NCBI GenBank assembly: GCA_035771175.1
Contig: CM069593.1
Coordinates: forward strand, 33,120,741-33,184,740
DNA from: Paratinospora sagittata
Lineage: Eukaryota > Streptophyta > Magnoliopsida > Ranunculales > Menispermaceae
Direction: 5' to 3'
DNA length: 64,000 bases
The position numbers were made by a program, and so were the translations under genes. The notes below the pieces were generated by a model that was not told where the DNA came from, did no database searches, and saw only the letters and a program-made list of their open reading frames with translations. Shown piece after piece: positions 45,801-56,536 of the stretch (the first letter of the stretch is position 1; the number at the start of each line of letters is the position of its first letter).

Positions 45801-45851
45801 ACGAGTACACTATGGGTCAAAATGACGTCACCTAAAGGCACGGGTGCTACA
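42831..45851 (-). mobile_element. 5' LTR of family F chromovirus
   Basis: In sense orientation starts TGTAGCACCCGTGCC (45851 downward) and ends GGGTCGTGACA (42831), 3,021 bases, followed by a primer site, so it is a 5' LTR with a truncated element. It interrupts the gag of element I. Small frames inside (43249-43500, 44463-44654, 44865-45214) lack any domain. It contains many short CCCAATTTG words, as family E does. Confidence 0.75.
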
Positions 45852-46760
45852 CTCTTCCTACCAGACTGTTGTACCGACGCAATGACTCGCTTTCTCCAGT
45901 TTCATTTTTATTCCTGCTCAAGCTTTTCCTGCTCATAAGCTATAGCCATGTTCACTAATTTTCTAAAGTTATCAAGCTTTAGAAAGGCAAGGGAATGCCT
46001 AATGTCGAGCCTCAATCCGTTGAAAAACTTTTCGACTTTGTCTTTCTCGGTAGTGATGGTAAAAAGAGAAAACTAAGAGTTTCATGAACTTGGCTGCATA
46101 TTCCCAGACTATCATACTTCCTTGAAAGAGATTTGTGAATTCCTGTTTCTTCTTTGTCTTGAAAGCATTTGGGAAATATTCATTGATGAATTCAACTTCA
46201 AATTGTTGCCATGTCATGGTACCGACATTTACTTGAGGGTCTTCCTTAACTGTTTTCCACCAGGAGTTGGTGTTCCAACTAACTAGTAAAAAACAAGGGG
46301 AATTTTTCTTTCTTCAAACGCCCCCATTGCCTTGAGCTCCTTTCGAGTTTCTTTTAGCCACTTGTAGGCTTCGTCAGAGTTGGGCTTTCCATAAAAAGTG
46401 ATGGGTTGTAGTAGTTTGTACTTCGTAATTGATTGGTCATCGGATCAGTCTTTTGTTTAGCCAGTTCCAATTGCGGTTGGGGGACCGTAGTTTGAGGATC
46501 AGCAACACTTTGTACTGAACCTCTCATTGAAGCCTTTGTGTATTCAGTAAAGCCTTGAAAAAATTGTTCCATGCTAAACAATAAGGCTAAACCATTGGAA
46601 GGAGCTGCAACAGTTTGTTCTGTTGGCTAATGTTTTTGTCCGTTGCTTGTTCTGAGGTAGGGGGAGTACGTTCAGATCCAACTTCCTCTTGCGGCTGCAT
46701 AATCATAGACGCATGTCGAAAGGAGTTAGGGTCGTGCTAACTTCTTGTTTGTACCATCAT
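45852..46760 (-). pseudogene. gag: gag of element I, broken and interrupted
   Basis: Start at 46760 (MMVQTRS, then stop), parallel to MPVQTRR in J. Pieces: MFSMEQFFQGFTEYTKASMR (46581 on), then MTWQQFEVEFINEYFPNAF, KKKQEFTNLFQGSMIVWEYAAKF (46217 on), the Ty3/gypsy capsid pattern. Two or more frame changes and stops. It is homologous to J up to GTAGGAAGAG at 45852, where the family F LTR begins. Protease and pol are absent from the window. Confidence 0.7.
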
Positions 46761-46949
46761 TGTCTGCAGATTGGCTTGATGTTAGCACAAGATTTACGGT
46801 ATAAGTTCTGAGGAAGAATGGAGGATCGATTCGTGATGCAGTGTACATGCATGGTTCTTGAGTAACATTTCATAAATGTTAACCTCCTAGTTTTTTAGGC
46901 TACGTAATAGGGAAAATGAGGAGCCTTAGAGCACCCTGGCATCGCACTT

Positions 46950-48168
46950 TTAGGTGGGTCTAAAACAAAACCAAAAGTGTGCTTCTTGGGACAATTGTCC
47001 AAATTCTTTCTCACCTGAAAATAGATGACCGATCCTTAGTACTGTGGCGTGGCATTCTTCGTGCCACTTGAGCAGTGAGTCAATAGCTTCTTTATTTTCT
47101 CTGAGGATGCAATAGTATTCTTCAAACTGGTCTTTCATGTTTTTCATTATTCGCTCCTCGGGTGCAAACATCATTTCTCTCATTTGATCTACAAGTTGTT
47201 GTTGGGTGACAGTATTGGTTTCTTGTGTATTGGATGGAGAAAAGTATTCTTCGGTAGGAGGGTCTGCCTCATTTTCTGGAGTATCAGAGAAATCAAGATT
47301 AAAGTCTTCGAGGTCTTCTGGAGGAATGTCGACCTCTATTTCTAGAAAATATTCTCATTCAATTGGCACATTTCCTTGTCTCTTAACCGCGAGCCTTCCC
47401 TTGGTTCCACTCGAGTTCAACATGGTTTGGGTGATGTCACCGTACAAGGGAGATGTTATCTCGGTTGGGCTAGAAAAAACTCCGAAACAACGAAACATTT
47501 TGTTTAGTAGTGCTCCGTATGGAAGACAAGTCCGATCCCAAGAGCAATGTGCCTTATGGTACAGGATGATAAAAGGAAGATTCACATGAATTTTCTTCAC
47601 TAAACAGTATGTCAAAAAACATTGAGGATGAATGGTAGTAGACCTTTTATAGGTTGGGGCAAAATGTTTGACATGATTACTTGAATAAAATGGTTATATT
47701 GCTCTTTGATTTCTTTGGTAAAAATCCCGGTAACAGTGAAGTCAGGCTAGGAAGCAAGATACCTAAACATATTTCAAGGCTTGGGACCGCACTTACCCTG
47801 CTTCTGGACGTGTAAATATTGTAGAGTGGTCCTCTCTAAGAGATTTCTAAAATTTCTGCCAATATTTCAGATGTGAGGGTTATATCAATCTCATTTACCC
47901 TTGTAGTGATGGTGAAAGTATCTTGGTTTTTGACAGTCAAAGTTTCATAAAATGAGGCAACAGAAGACCAAAAAATTCACTTTTCAAGATTGATGACTGG
48001 TGTCTGACCTAAGGCTGCAAGTTTTTTATGGAGCACGGGGTAGTATTCTTTTGGTAAAATTACTAGTCTTCCAGTCTGGACAGGTATTGAAGAGAAAGAT
48101 CTGAGTCAAGGAGGTTGAGAACTTTCACCTTCAACATTCTTCTTAGGCTTCTTTGGTCTTTGCTCCAT
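46950..48168 (-). pseudogene. Pre-gag ORF of element I, broken
   Basis: Start at 48168 (MEQRPKKPKKNVEGESSQP), aligned with the element J start MEQRSKRNIEGESSQP. The conserved block is open at 47615-47355: YCLVKKIHVNLPFIILYHKAH, CLPYGALLNKMFRCFGVF, ITSPLYGDIT. The end (47183-46950) has MKDQFEEYYCILRENKEAID, SLLKWHEECHATVLRIG, a probable coiled coil also seen in J. Several stops and frame changes lie between. After SQEAH the sequence jumps to text matching 51587 in J, so the last 15-20 codons and the stem-loop spacer are deleted. Confidence 0.6.
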
Positions 48169-48265
48169 CAAGTTGTGTTTTAAGATGAAATTTGGAGAGG
48201 AATAGAAGATATGATGTAAAAAAGAGGTATAAATCTAAGATAGAAGGAAGACAAGGGAGGTGAGG

Positions 48266-49395
48266 TGTAACACCCCCCACTTTTTCTATTGTAGAAACTA
48301 GTGCAACCACTTGAAAACCCTCCACGTGTAATTTTAATAAGTGGTAAAAGCCCCCTAGGAGAGAGATGTGGACCCCCATAGTGGGACGGTCCCAAGGGAA
48401 GGGTCGTCTCCATGGGGGGCTGCCCCCCTCCCCCCTCAATTCAAACCACCGAACTCTCTTGCTCTTCTCGTTCTCCTTCGACTTTTTGCGATATCTTGCG
48501 TCCTTGCATACTTCAACAAGTTAAAAGAAAGCGCTACGCTACCACAAGTGTACAAGGTGGGAAATGAAGGCTAGGTTTGCATTTCTTACCTGTTTAATAT
48601 TGAATTACATAGCATCATGCATCATATCTGTTACCATGTTTTACTTCATGCATGAGGCTATCTATTAAAAATGATGAATTATTGGGTGCAATACTGGCCC
48701 AGAATAGTGATTCTGTCACTGGATTTATTATTGGGTGCCATGCCGTTACGCTGGACCCGTATTAGCGTTGGAACTCATGAGACCTCTTAGTTGTTGGATA
48801 TATTACTGGTGCCTTGGATCATAGGTTTTGAGTGCATGGTACCCGGTCTGTGATGTCGTGTGACCAAGATACATTCATATCATTGCTTAATTGTATTGTT
48901 GTGGCATAACTGTTTGATGATTGTTGTTCTGTATTCTTTATTTTGCATGTAAGATTTGTTAACCCTGCTTGATCTCACTGAATTGTTGAGCTCACCCCCT
49001 TGCTAATCTTTTCAGGGAATAAAAATGGGTTCGAATGGACTTATTTCGGGGGTTTGGCCAAACCCGATCTATGTAGGGACTTTTGTGTATACACTCTCTC
49101 CAGGTCCCGTTAGACTGGTCTGATGATGGTGGTGGTGGTTCCAGGCTTCTAGATGCCTCTATTGACTGCTTTTTTTTTATTACTTATGTAGGGGTTCGCG
49201 CTTGTTACCTTTTGTCAACTTTTTGGTATCAGGAATGTAATAATTAACAAACTTTATATGTTTAATATAATCGTATTTTCCTTAATAATTTGTATTGTAT
49301 TATTATTAATGTGGGCCACTATGTTTCTGTATGTGCGACTCGACCCCCCCTAATCTATTGCACCTGAATTCGGGCCGATGGGGTGGGGTGTGACA
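48266..49395 (+). repeat. 5' LTR of element J
   Basis: Starts TGTAACACCCCCCAC, ends GGTGTGACA. 1,130 bases, 119 shorter than the 3' LTR. It lacks a block near 48421 that in the 3' LTR holds CATCATATAAATAAGG, the probable TATA region. Confidence 0.9.
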
Positions 49396-49402
49396 GATTA
49401 TT

Positions 49403-49414
49403 TGGTATCAGAGC
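49403..49414 (+). promoter_or_regulatory. Primer binding site of element J
   Basis: TGGTATCAGAGC, exact initiator-Met type, seven bases after the 5' LTR. Confidence 0.9.
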
Positions 49415-49664
49415 ATGATCTTGGACGCAACCCACTATTATTTTCAAATAATACAACATTAAAAAAAAAAAAATTCCAAACCGGGTGCCGACCTGGTTGA
49501 GCTAGGTCGGCTCCTTTGTTGTTTTCTTAAGGAAACCCCCTCCATATTTTTCTATAAATAGAAGTGAAAAAGAGAGTTTTCTTCACTCACTCTCCTCACC
49601 TCTCTTGTATTATTTCCTTCTTAGCTATTTTCTATCTAAGTTTCTATCTTCAAACAACAACTCG

Positions 49665-50843
49665 ATGGAACAAAGATCAAAGAGGAACATTGAAGGGGAA
49701 AGTTCTCAGCCTCCTAGCTTCAGATCCTTCCCTTCAATTCCAATTCAGATGGGAAGACTGGTAGTTTTACCTGATGCATATTACCTTATGCTCCATGACA
49801 AACTTGCAGTCTTAGGTTGGACACCAGTCATCAATTTGGAAAGGTGCATTTTTCGGTCTTTTGTTATCTCATTTTACCAAAATTTGACCATCACAAACCA
49901 AGACATTTCACCATCACCACAGAGGTGAATGGCGTTGACATCACCATTAAATCTACAATATTGCCCGAAGTTTTAGAAATTCCTGATAGGGGACCACTTT
50001 GTGATATTTACACGACCAGAGGCAGGTTAAGTGTTGTCCCAAACTCTCGACATTAAAGATCGGTATAATCCTCTCATGCAAGTGATCATGTCAAACATTT
50101 TTCCCCAACCTGGAAAAAGATCTACTACCACACACCCTCAATGCTTTTTGGCATACTGTTTGATAAAGGAAATTCATGTGAATCTTCCTTATGTCATTTT
50201 GCGTCACATGGCATACTGTACTCGGAAACGAAAGTGTCTTCCATATGGAGCACTATTAAACAAAGTGTTCCGTTGTTTCGGAGTTTTTCCTAGCCCAACT
50301 AAGATAGCATCTCCCTTATACGGTGATATCATCGTAAGTGTGGTAAACTTAAGTGGACCCATGGGAAGTCGTGCAGTTAAAAGGTGAGGAAATAGGCCAA
50401 CGAAGTGGGAGGAATTTCTTGAAATAGAGGAAAACCTTGAGGATTTTGACCTCAATTTTTTTGATATTCCGGAAGAGGAAACAGACCCTCCTACGAAAGA
50501 ATATGTTTCTCCTTCCACAACACAAGAAACCACTATTGTTAACCAACAACAACTTGTGGATCAAATGCGAGAAATGATACTGGCAACCTAGGAGTGAATA
50601 AGGAAAGATATGAGAGACCAGTTTGAAGTACAAAATCACAGCCTCAGAGAACATAAAGAGGCTATTGACTCACTGCTGAAGTGGCGTGAAGAATGCTACG
50701 CTGCACTACCACGGATCGCCCCTCCGATTTCAGGTGAGAGAGACTTTGGACAATCATCCCAACAGGCACAAGATTCGTCAGTGAATCTTAACCTCAACAT
50801 TGAGGCCTCTTCGTTTCCTAACCCATCATTGGGACAGGTATGA
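49665..50843 (+). pseudogene. Pre-gag ORF of element J, broken
   Basis: Start at ATG 49665 (MEQRSKRNIEGESSQPPS). Segments: DAYYLMLHDKLAVLGWTPVI, then after a frame change FTITTEVNGVDITIKSTILP, EVLEIPDRGPLCDIYTT, then PLMQVIMSNIFPQPGKRS, the conserved CLIKEIHVNLPYVILRHMAY and CLPYGALLNKVFRCFGVFPS, and an acidic stretch (EEFLEIEENLEDFDLNFFDI). The last part has a coiled-coil-like helix (MRDQFEVQNHSLREHKEAID). The stop TGA at 50841-50843 overlaps CAG-GTATGA, a good splice-donor match. About 390 codons. The VNLP....H / LPYG / F..(C/F)GV pattern also occurs in H, I and the family C protein. Role unknown. Confidence 0.65.
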
Positions 50844-51800
50844 AAACTCATTTATTCTTTTCCGACATGGAATAGTCAGTATCTCAATTCTGAATTGAAA
50901 ATTTTAATTTTTATCTGCGCTTCCTCAATAGTTTACTCATAATAAATACGTGTTTAAGTTTTCAGCAGTCTAACGCAGCTTCGTAGTAGATTGAAGTATT
51001 TTGAAGTTAATATCTATATCCTTGTAGTAGTTGAATAAGTTTGAAAACTTTTGTTTAAAAAAAAAAAAACTTCATGTTGAATTTTCGGCTCATAATAATT
51101 GTTATGTGAAGTGGTATGGGACACACCAAACTCACACAAATACTGACGAAAATGCAAGACGAGGTAACCTACAAACCTGCTGTGTAGCAGTTCATGGCGG
51201 AAGTCCAACTTACCGTCAGTATCATCAAGTTCACATGGTATGGGACATGAGAACTTGAAGGATAAAAATGGAAAACAGTTTTCCATTGGAATCTGCAAAA
51301 GACCGCGCATATATCCCCTTTATTGGACCACGTCTCTTATCACCAAATTCATGCGGAATGGGACGTATGAATTTGGACGATAATAGGAATCGTCAGGTCT
51401 TGGTGATAGGTGGGCATAGTATAACAAGTACAAGGGTATTGCGACATGTAGTTGTAAGTGGCAACACGAGGAAAAGGTCAAGGAAATATTTGTGGCATGT
51501 ACTGGTATTCAACAATGTAGCTATTCTCACAAATTCACAAGAAATTGTTTTTAAATGCATTTTAAAAACACAAATACTACTATATTGGTTTTGTTTTTAG
51601 ACCAACCTAAAAAGTGTAGTGCCACTGTGTTCTAAGGATCCTCATTTTCTCTGTTACCTAGCCTAGAAAACTAGAAGGTTAAAACCCATAACAAGTCACT
51701 CAAGAACTTTTCCTGTGCACTGCATCACGAATCAATCCTTCTGACGTCTTCATAATTTATGCTACACATTTTGTGCTAATATCAAGCAAATCTACAGACA
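50844..51800 (+). other. Structured spacer between pre-gag ORF and gag (element J)
   Basis: 957 bases without coding signal. It holds the stem-loop ladder and, at 51584-51600, a T-rich tract ending in TAG that could be a splice acceptor paired with the donor at 50838. Element I lacks most of this segment. Confidence 0.6.
51105..51455 (+). other. Ladder of GGTATGGGAC stem-loops, element J
   Basis: Hairpin 1 (51105-51136): weak, TGTGA/TCACA around GGTATGGGAC. Hairpin 2 (51220-51264): TATC/GATA clamp, stem CAAGTTC/GAACTTG exact, loop ACATGGTATGGGACATGA. Hairpin 3 (51337-51383): TTATC/GATAA clamp, stem CCAAATTCAT/ATGAATTTGG exact over ten pairs, loop GCGGAATGGGACGT. Hairpin 4 (51424-51455): ACAAGTACA/TGTAGTTGT, eight of nine pairs, loop AGGGTATTGCGACA. 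Hairpins 1 to 3 are about 116 bases apart, close to the 117-125 of element H. Confidence 0.75.
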
Positions 51801-53090
51801 ATGCCGGTACAGACAAGAAGACAACACGACCCTAGCTCCTCTCGACAAGCGTTTGTATTCATGCAACCGGAAGAGGACGCTAGATATGAACCTACTCCCC
51901 CTACATCATAATAAGCAATGGACGACAACGGTAATGCCCCGACAACCGAACCAACTGTAGCAGCTCCTTTCAATGGTGTAGCAACACCATTTAGCATGGA
52001 GCAATTCTTTCAAGGCTTTACTAAATATATGAAGGCGTCAATGAGAGGTTCAGTCTAGAGCGTTGCTGATAAAAAAACTGCGGTCCCCCAGCAGCAAGTA
52101 GCACTGACAAAGCAGAAGATGGATCAGATGACCAATCAAATTACCAAGTAGAAACGACTACAACCCATCACTTTTGATGGAAAGCCTGATTTCGACGAAG
52201 CCCACAAGTGTCTTGAAGAAACACGCAAGGCATTCGAGGCAATGGGAGGGTCCGAAGAAAAACATTCCTCTTATTGTTTACCAGTTAGTTGGAAATGCCA
52301 ACTCTTAGTGGGAAACTGTTAAGGAAGACCCTCGAGTAAATGCCAGTACCATGACATGGCAAAAATTTGAAGTTGAATTCATCAATGAGTATTTTACAAA
52401 CACTATCAAGAGAAAGAAGAGGCAGGAATTCGCTAGATTGTTCCAAGGAAGTATGACAGTCCGAGAATACGCAACCAAGTTCACGAAACTTCCAGTTTTC
52501 TCTCTCTTTACCATCACCACTGAGAGGGACAAAGCTGAAAAACTTTTCAATTGATTGAGGCCAGACATTAGGCAAGCCCTTGCCTTCTGGGAACTTGACA
52601 ACTTTAGGAAATTGGTGAATAAGGCAATAACTTATGAGCAAGAGAAGCTTGAGCAAGAGAAGCTTGAGCAAGAATAGTGGCGCAACCGGGGAAAACGAGT
52701 CATTGCGCCAGCACAACAATTTGGTGGAAAGAAACCCTACCAGAGAAAGAAAACCGCTCGCCGCAACATGGGCAACCCCCAAAACCATCGGTTCCAGTTC
52801 GCTTCACTTGCTCCAGCACAACAGAATTTCCAAAGGAATCCTCAAAATCACCAAAACCAAACAGGCCAAAGAAATGGCAATAACTGGTAATTTCCACCAC
52901 CTCCACCTAAACAACAACCACAAGATCGAGATCGTGTGTGCTACAACATTGCTGGGTGGGTCACGTTCGACCAAATTGTCCTTTCTTAACCCTTGGCCAA
53001 CCCAGGGCTCCTGCTGCACCAGTTCAGCAAGCAGCCTCAATAACTCCACCACCACCCAGACAGCAACAAGACCCTAGGCAGCAATGACAA
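51801..53090 (+). pseudogene. gag: gag of element J, broken
   Basis: Start at ATG 51801 (MPVQTRRQHDPSSSRQAF). Stops near 51908 and 52056 and a frame change near 52330. The capsid part reads MEQFFQGFTKYMKASMRGS, LQPITFDGKPDFDEAHKCLE, MTWQKFEVEFINEYFTNTI, QEFARLFQGSMTVREYATKF, LRPDIRQALAF. A repeated EQEKLEQEKLEQE follows (a 15-base duplication), then an Asn/Gln/Arg-rich tail. The zinc knuckle has decayed to CYNIAGWVTF (expected CYNCG..GH). Closely parallels element H and element I gag. Confidence 0.85.
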
Positions 53091-53114
53091 ACCTATGTCG
53101 TTGTTGAACAACCA

Positions 53115-53462
53115 ATGCCAGAAAATAACGTGGTGGAAGGTACCTTTGTTTTTCTTAACATGCTGGTACATGTCTTATTCAATTCGAGTTCTAGGCATTC
53201 TTTTATTGCTTCCCAAGTAGTCCAGAAATTAGGGCTCCAACCAAAGGCTATTCTCGTTATAATTTGGGTATCCACTCTAATAGGATTGGGTACAAAAATA
53301 AATCAAATATGCTCCAATTGTGAACTTGCAATATTGGATCATCAGTTGGTAACAGACCTCTTAGTAATGGATTTCTCTGATTTTGATATTATCTTGGGTA
53401 TGGACTGGTTAACACCTTAACATGCTCAAATAGATTGTCAGAAGAAGCAAGTTCGACTGACA
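53115..53462 (+). pseudogene. pro: Aspartic protease of element J, active site lost
   Basis: Open from 53115 (MPENNVVEGTFVFLNMLVHV). The catalytic triplet that reads DSG in element H is NSS here (LFNSSSRHSFIA), so the essential Asp is gone. The end shows LLVMDFSDFDIILGMDWLTP then a stop at 53418-53420, after which the linker KKQVRLTLPNGDNLKV continues. Confidence 0.8.
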
Positions 53463-54960
53463 TTGCCTAACGGTGATAACCTGAAAGTCCAAAGGGTTTG
53501 TCGAGACGTTCATCATTCTACCCTGTCCCTTATAAGATCTCAAATGCAAGCTCTTTCTATACTTGATCAGGATAAGAAAGAAAGTATAGTGTCTAGTCAT
53601 CCTCCCAACTTAAAAGATATTCCAGTTGTTCATGAATATCCAAGGGTATTCTTAGACGAGCTTCTAGGACTCCCTCCTCTTTGGGAATTCGACTTCGAAA
53701 TTAAGTTGATTCCTAGTACGGAACCTGTCTACATTCTACCCTACCGCATGCCTAATGTAGAATTAGTTGAACTAGATAAGTAGTTAAAAGAGTTAGAGAA
53801 GCTGGGATTTATAAGAAAAAACACGTCACTATAGGGCGCTCCAGTTCTTTTTGTCAAGAAAAATGACGGATCACTTCAACTATGCATCGACTATAGAAAG
53901 CTGAACAGAGTTACTATTAAGAACAGATACCCATTACCTCGAATAGAAGATCTGTTCGATCAATTAAGAGGAGCAAAGTTCTTTGAAGAAAATTTACCTT
54001 CGCTTGGGGTGTCACCTACTCCGGTTAAGGAAGAAGACATCCCAAAAATAGTATTTCGAACCAGATATGGTCATTACGAATTCATTATAATGCCATTTGG
54101 CCATTCTAATGCATTTGCAGCATTCATGGATTTAATGAACCGCATTTTCAAACCATACCTAGATCGCTTTGTCGTTGTGTTTGTCGACGACATACTGATA
54201 TATTCTCCCACAGAGGAACTCCAGGATGAACACTTGCAAACTGTACTTAGTACCTTTCAACAACATGAGTTGTACGCCAAGTTCAACAACCGTGAATTCT
54301 GGATTACTAAGGTTAAGTTCCTCGGTCATGTCATGTCTCATGATGGCATCGAAGTAGATCTAGCCAAGGTAGAAGTCGTACTTAGTTGGAAACAACCGAC
54401 TAATGTCACAGAAATTAGGAGCTTTCTCGAATTAGCTGGATATTACAGACGGTTCATCAAGGACTTTTTCAAACTTGTTGAACCAATCACTCGTCTAAAC
54501 CAGAAGGACACATTTTTTATTTAGAGTGAAGCTAGTGAATCAGCCTTTCAAGAACTCAAGAAAAGGCTAACTTCAGCACCTGTCCTCCCACTCCAACGGA
54601 TGTGATTGGCTTCACACTATACACGGACACATCACTTCAAGCACTTGGAGTTGTGCTAATGCAAGAAGATTGTGTGATGGCTTGGTCCTTTCAGCAGTTG
54701 AAAATTCATGAGGTAAATTATCCAACTCATGATTTAGAACTCGCAACAGTGGTGTTTGCCTTAAAATTTTGGTGACATTACTTGTACGGCGAATGATTCG
54801 AAGTTTTCTCTGACCATAAAAGTCTTCAATATATTTATACTCAGAAAGACTTAAATCTTCACCAGAGGCGATGGCTCGAGTTCATCAAAGACTATGACTT
54901 TGAACTTAAATATCATCCGGGTAAAGCCAATGTGGTGGCTGATGCCCTTAGCAGAAAGTC
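53463..54960 (+). pseudogene. pol: Reverse transcriptase and RNase H of element J
   Basis: FPRVFLDELLGLPP-type start (YPRVFLDELLGLPPLWEFDF), PYRMPNVELVELDK, stop, GFIRKN, stop, [35 protein letters not shown], then a damaged stretch where [14 protein letters not shown] should be ([13 protein letters not shown]). Then [34 protein letters not shown] with FVDD intact, [15 protein letters not shown] and [13 protein letters not shown]. RNase H is broken in pieces ([49 protein letters not shown]) and ends at [17 protein letters not shown]. Four or more in-frame stops. The loss of the first catalytic Asp region in RT makes the enzyme dead. Confidence 0.8.
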
Positions 54961-56490
54961 ATATGTCTCTGTCTGCACAATAAATTTCAAAATGGGCAAG
55001 CTGTCCTACGAGCTGGAAAAGTATAACTTGCAGTTCCGGAATGATGGATATGCAGTTAGACTTGCCCAGTTCACTACCCATTCCGACCTCATTAAAAGAA
55101 TAATAGTTGCACAAGCCAAGGATGATGAGCTTATAAAGATGATGACGAAGCTCATTCAGCGGAACTAAGCTCCATATCTATGGTCTCTCACTTCTGATGG
55201 TGTGGTATTATATAAAAGAAGGTTGTGTGTAGCTCAGGATCCAGAACTTAGGCAGGACCTGATGAATGAGTGCCACAAATCTAGGTTTTCTATGCATCCA
55301 GGGGAGACAAAATGTATAAGGACATGAGAAGGTAATTCTGGTTCAATGGAATGAAAAAGGCCATAGCAGAATTCATGGCCAAGTGCCTTACTTGTCAACA
55401 AGTAAAAGCCGATCGCAGGCTCTCCTCTGGTCCGTTACAACCACTTCCTATAGGGGAATGGAAATGGGATAATATTACCATGGATTTTGTATCAGCATTA
55501 CCCAAAACTATCAAGGGTCAGGACACCGTCTGGGTAATTGTTGATCGGTTAACCAAAGCTGCACATTTTATACCAGTTAAACTGACTGATACTCCAGCCA
55601 AGTTAGCCGAAATCTATGAACGAGAGATCATCAAATTGCATGGGATACCTCTCACCATTGTATGTGATCGAGACCCTAGATTCACATCCAAGTTATGGCA
55701 AAGCTTTCATACTACCTTTCATCCCCAGACAAATGGACAGTCTGAGTGGCTTATACAAATTTTCGAAGACATGTTACATTATTGTGCCCTAGATTTTAAT
55801 GATGGATGGCCAAAGTACCTACATTTAGCAGAGTTTGCATATAATAATAGTTATCAGACAAGCATTAAGATGGCTCCGTATGAAGCACTATATGGACGAC
55901 CATGTAGGTCACCTTTGTGTTGGGTAGATATGTATGATCGACTACAGCTTGGTCCAGATCTCATCTGAGAAAACACTGAGAAAATAGAGCTCGTTAAAGA
56001 ACGACTCTGTACCACCTAAAGCAGACACAAAAGTTACGCAGACAAGAGACGTAAACCTCTTAAATTTCAAGTTGGCGACTCGATTCTTTTAAAGGTCCAA
56101 CTATTTAAAGCTATAAAAGGATTTGGAGTTAAAGGAAAACTATCTCCATGGTTTATCGGACCAATTCCAATTATTGAGCGAGTCGGCAAGTCGGTATACC
56201 ACCTGTCATTACCACAATCTATGTCCAAGGTACACAATATGTTTCATGTATCCATGCTTAGGAAATAGCTTCATGATCTTTCACACATCATACCATCCTT
56301 TGACGTTGAAATTGAGGAAGGAAATAAGTATAGGGAATATCATGTGCAAATCTTGGACAGAAAGACACAAGACTTGAGAAACAAGAGCATCCCGTTAGTA
56401 AAAATCCTCTGGAACAATCACGGAATAGAAGAAACAACGTGAGAATTGGAGTAAGAGATCAAACAAAAATACTCTCACTTGTTTGTATAG
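54961..56490 (+). pseudogene. int: Integrase and chromodomain-like end of element J
   Basis: After a spacer, the zinc finger (CHKSRFSMHPG, CLTCQQVKADRR) and a long open core 55351-55968: EWKWDNITMDFVSALPK, TIVCDRDPRFTSKLWQSF, HPQTNGQSEWLIQIFED. All three catalytic residues are present, but about 11 residues are missing between WQSFH and TTFHPQT compared with H, an in-frame deletion. Then NNSYQTSIKMAPYEALYGRP. The end after 55968 is broken by stops: IGPIPIIERVGKSVYHLSLP, KSIPLVKILWNNHGIEETT, the chromodomain-type tail. Confidence 0.8.
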
Positions 56491-56536
56491 CGCTTGCATG
56501 TTTACATATTAATAAAATACTTCTTGTTCTTATTTT

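Larger units (their letters stand above)
45852..48265 (-). mobile_element. Element I (Tekay/Del-like), main part
   Basis: Minus-strand relative of element J. From high to low coordinates it holds the end of the leader, pre-gag ORF (48168-46950), short spacer and gag (46760-45852). The first part of its leader and its primer site lie at 58234-58452, beyond element J. gag is cut at 45852 by the family F LTR. Confidence 0.8.

Noticed and set aside
52285..52788. 167-codon minus-strand frame with hydrophobic stretches
   Set aside because: Opposite strand of the conserved capsid region of element J gag.
52634..53077. 147-codon Ser/Asn-rich plus-strand frame
   Set aside because: Shifted frame of the gag tail; the true frame carries the Gln/Asn-rich region and knuckle remnant.
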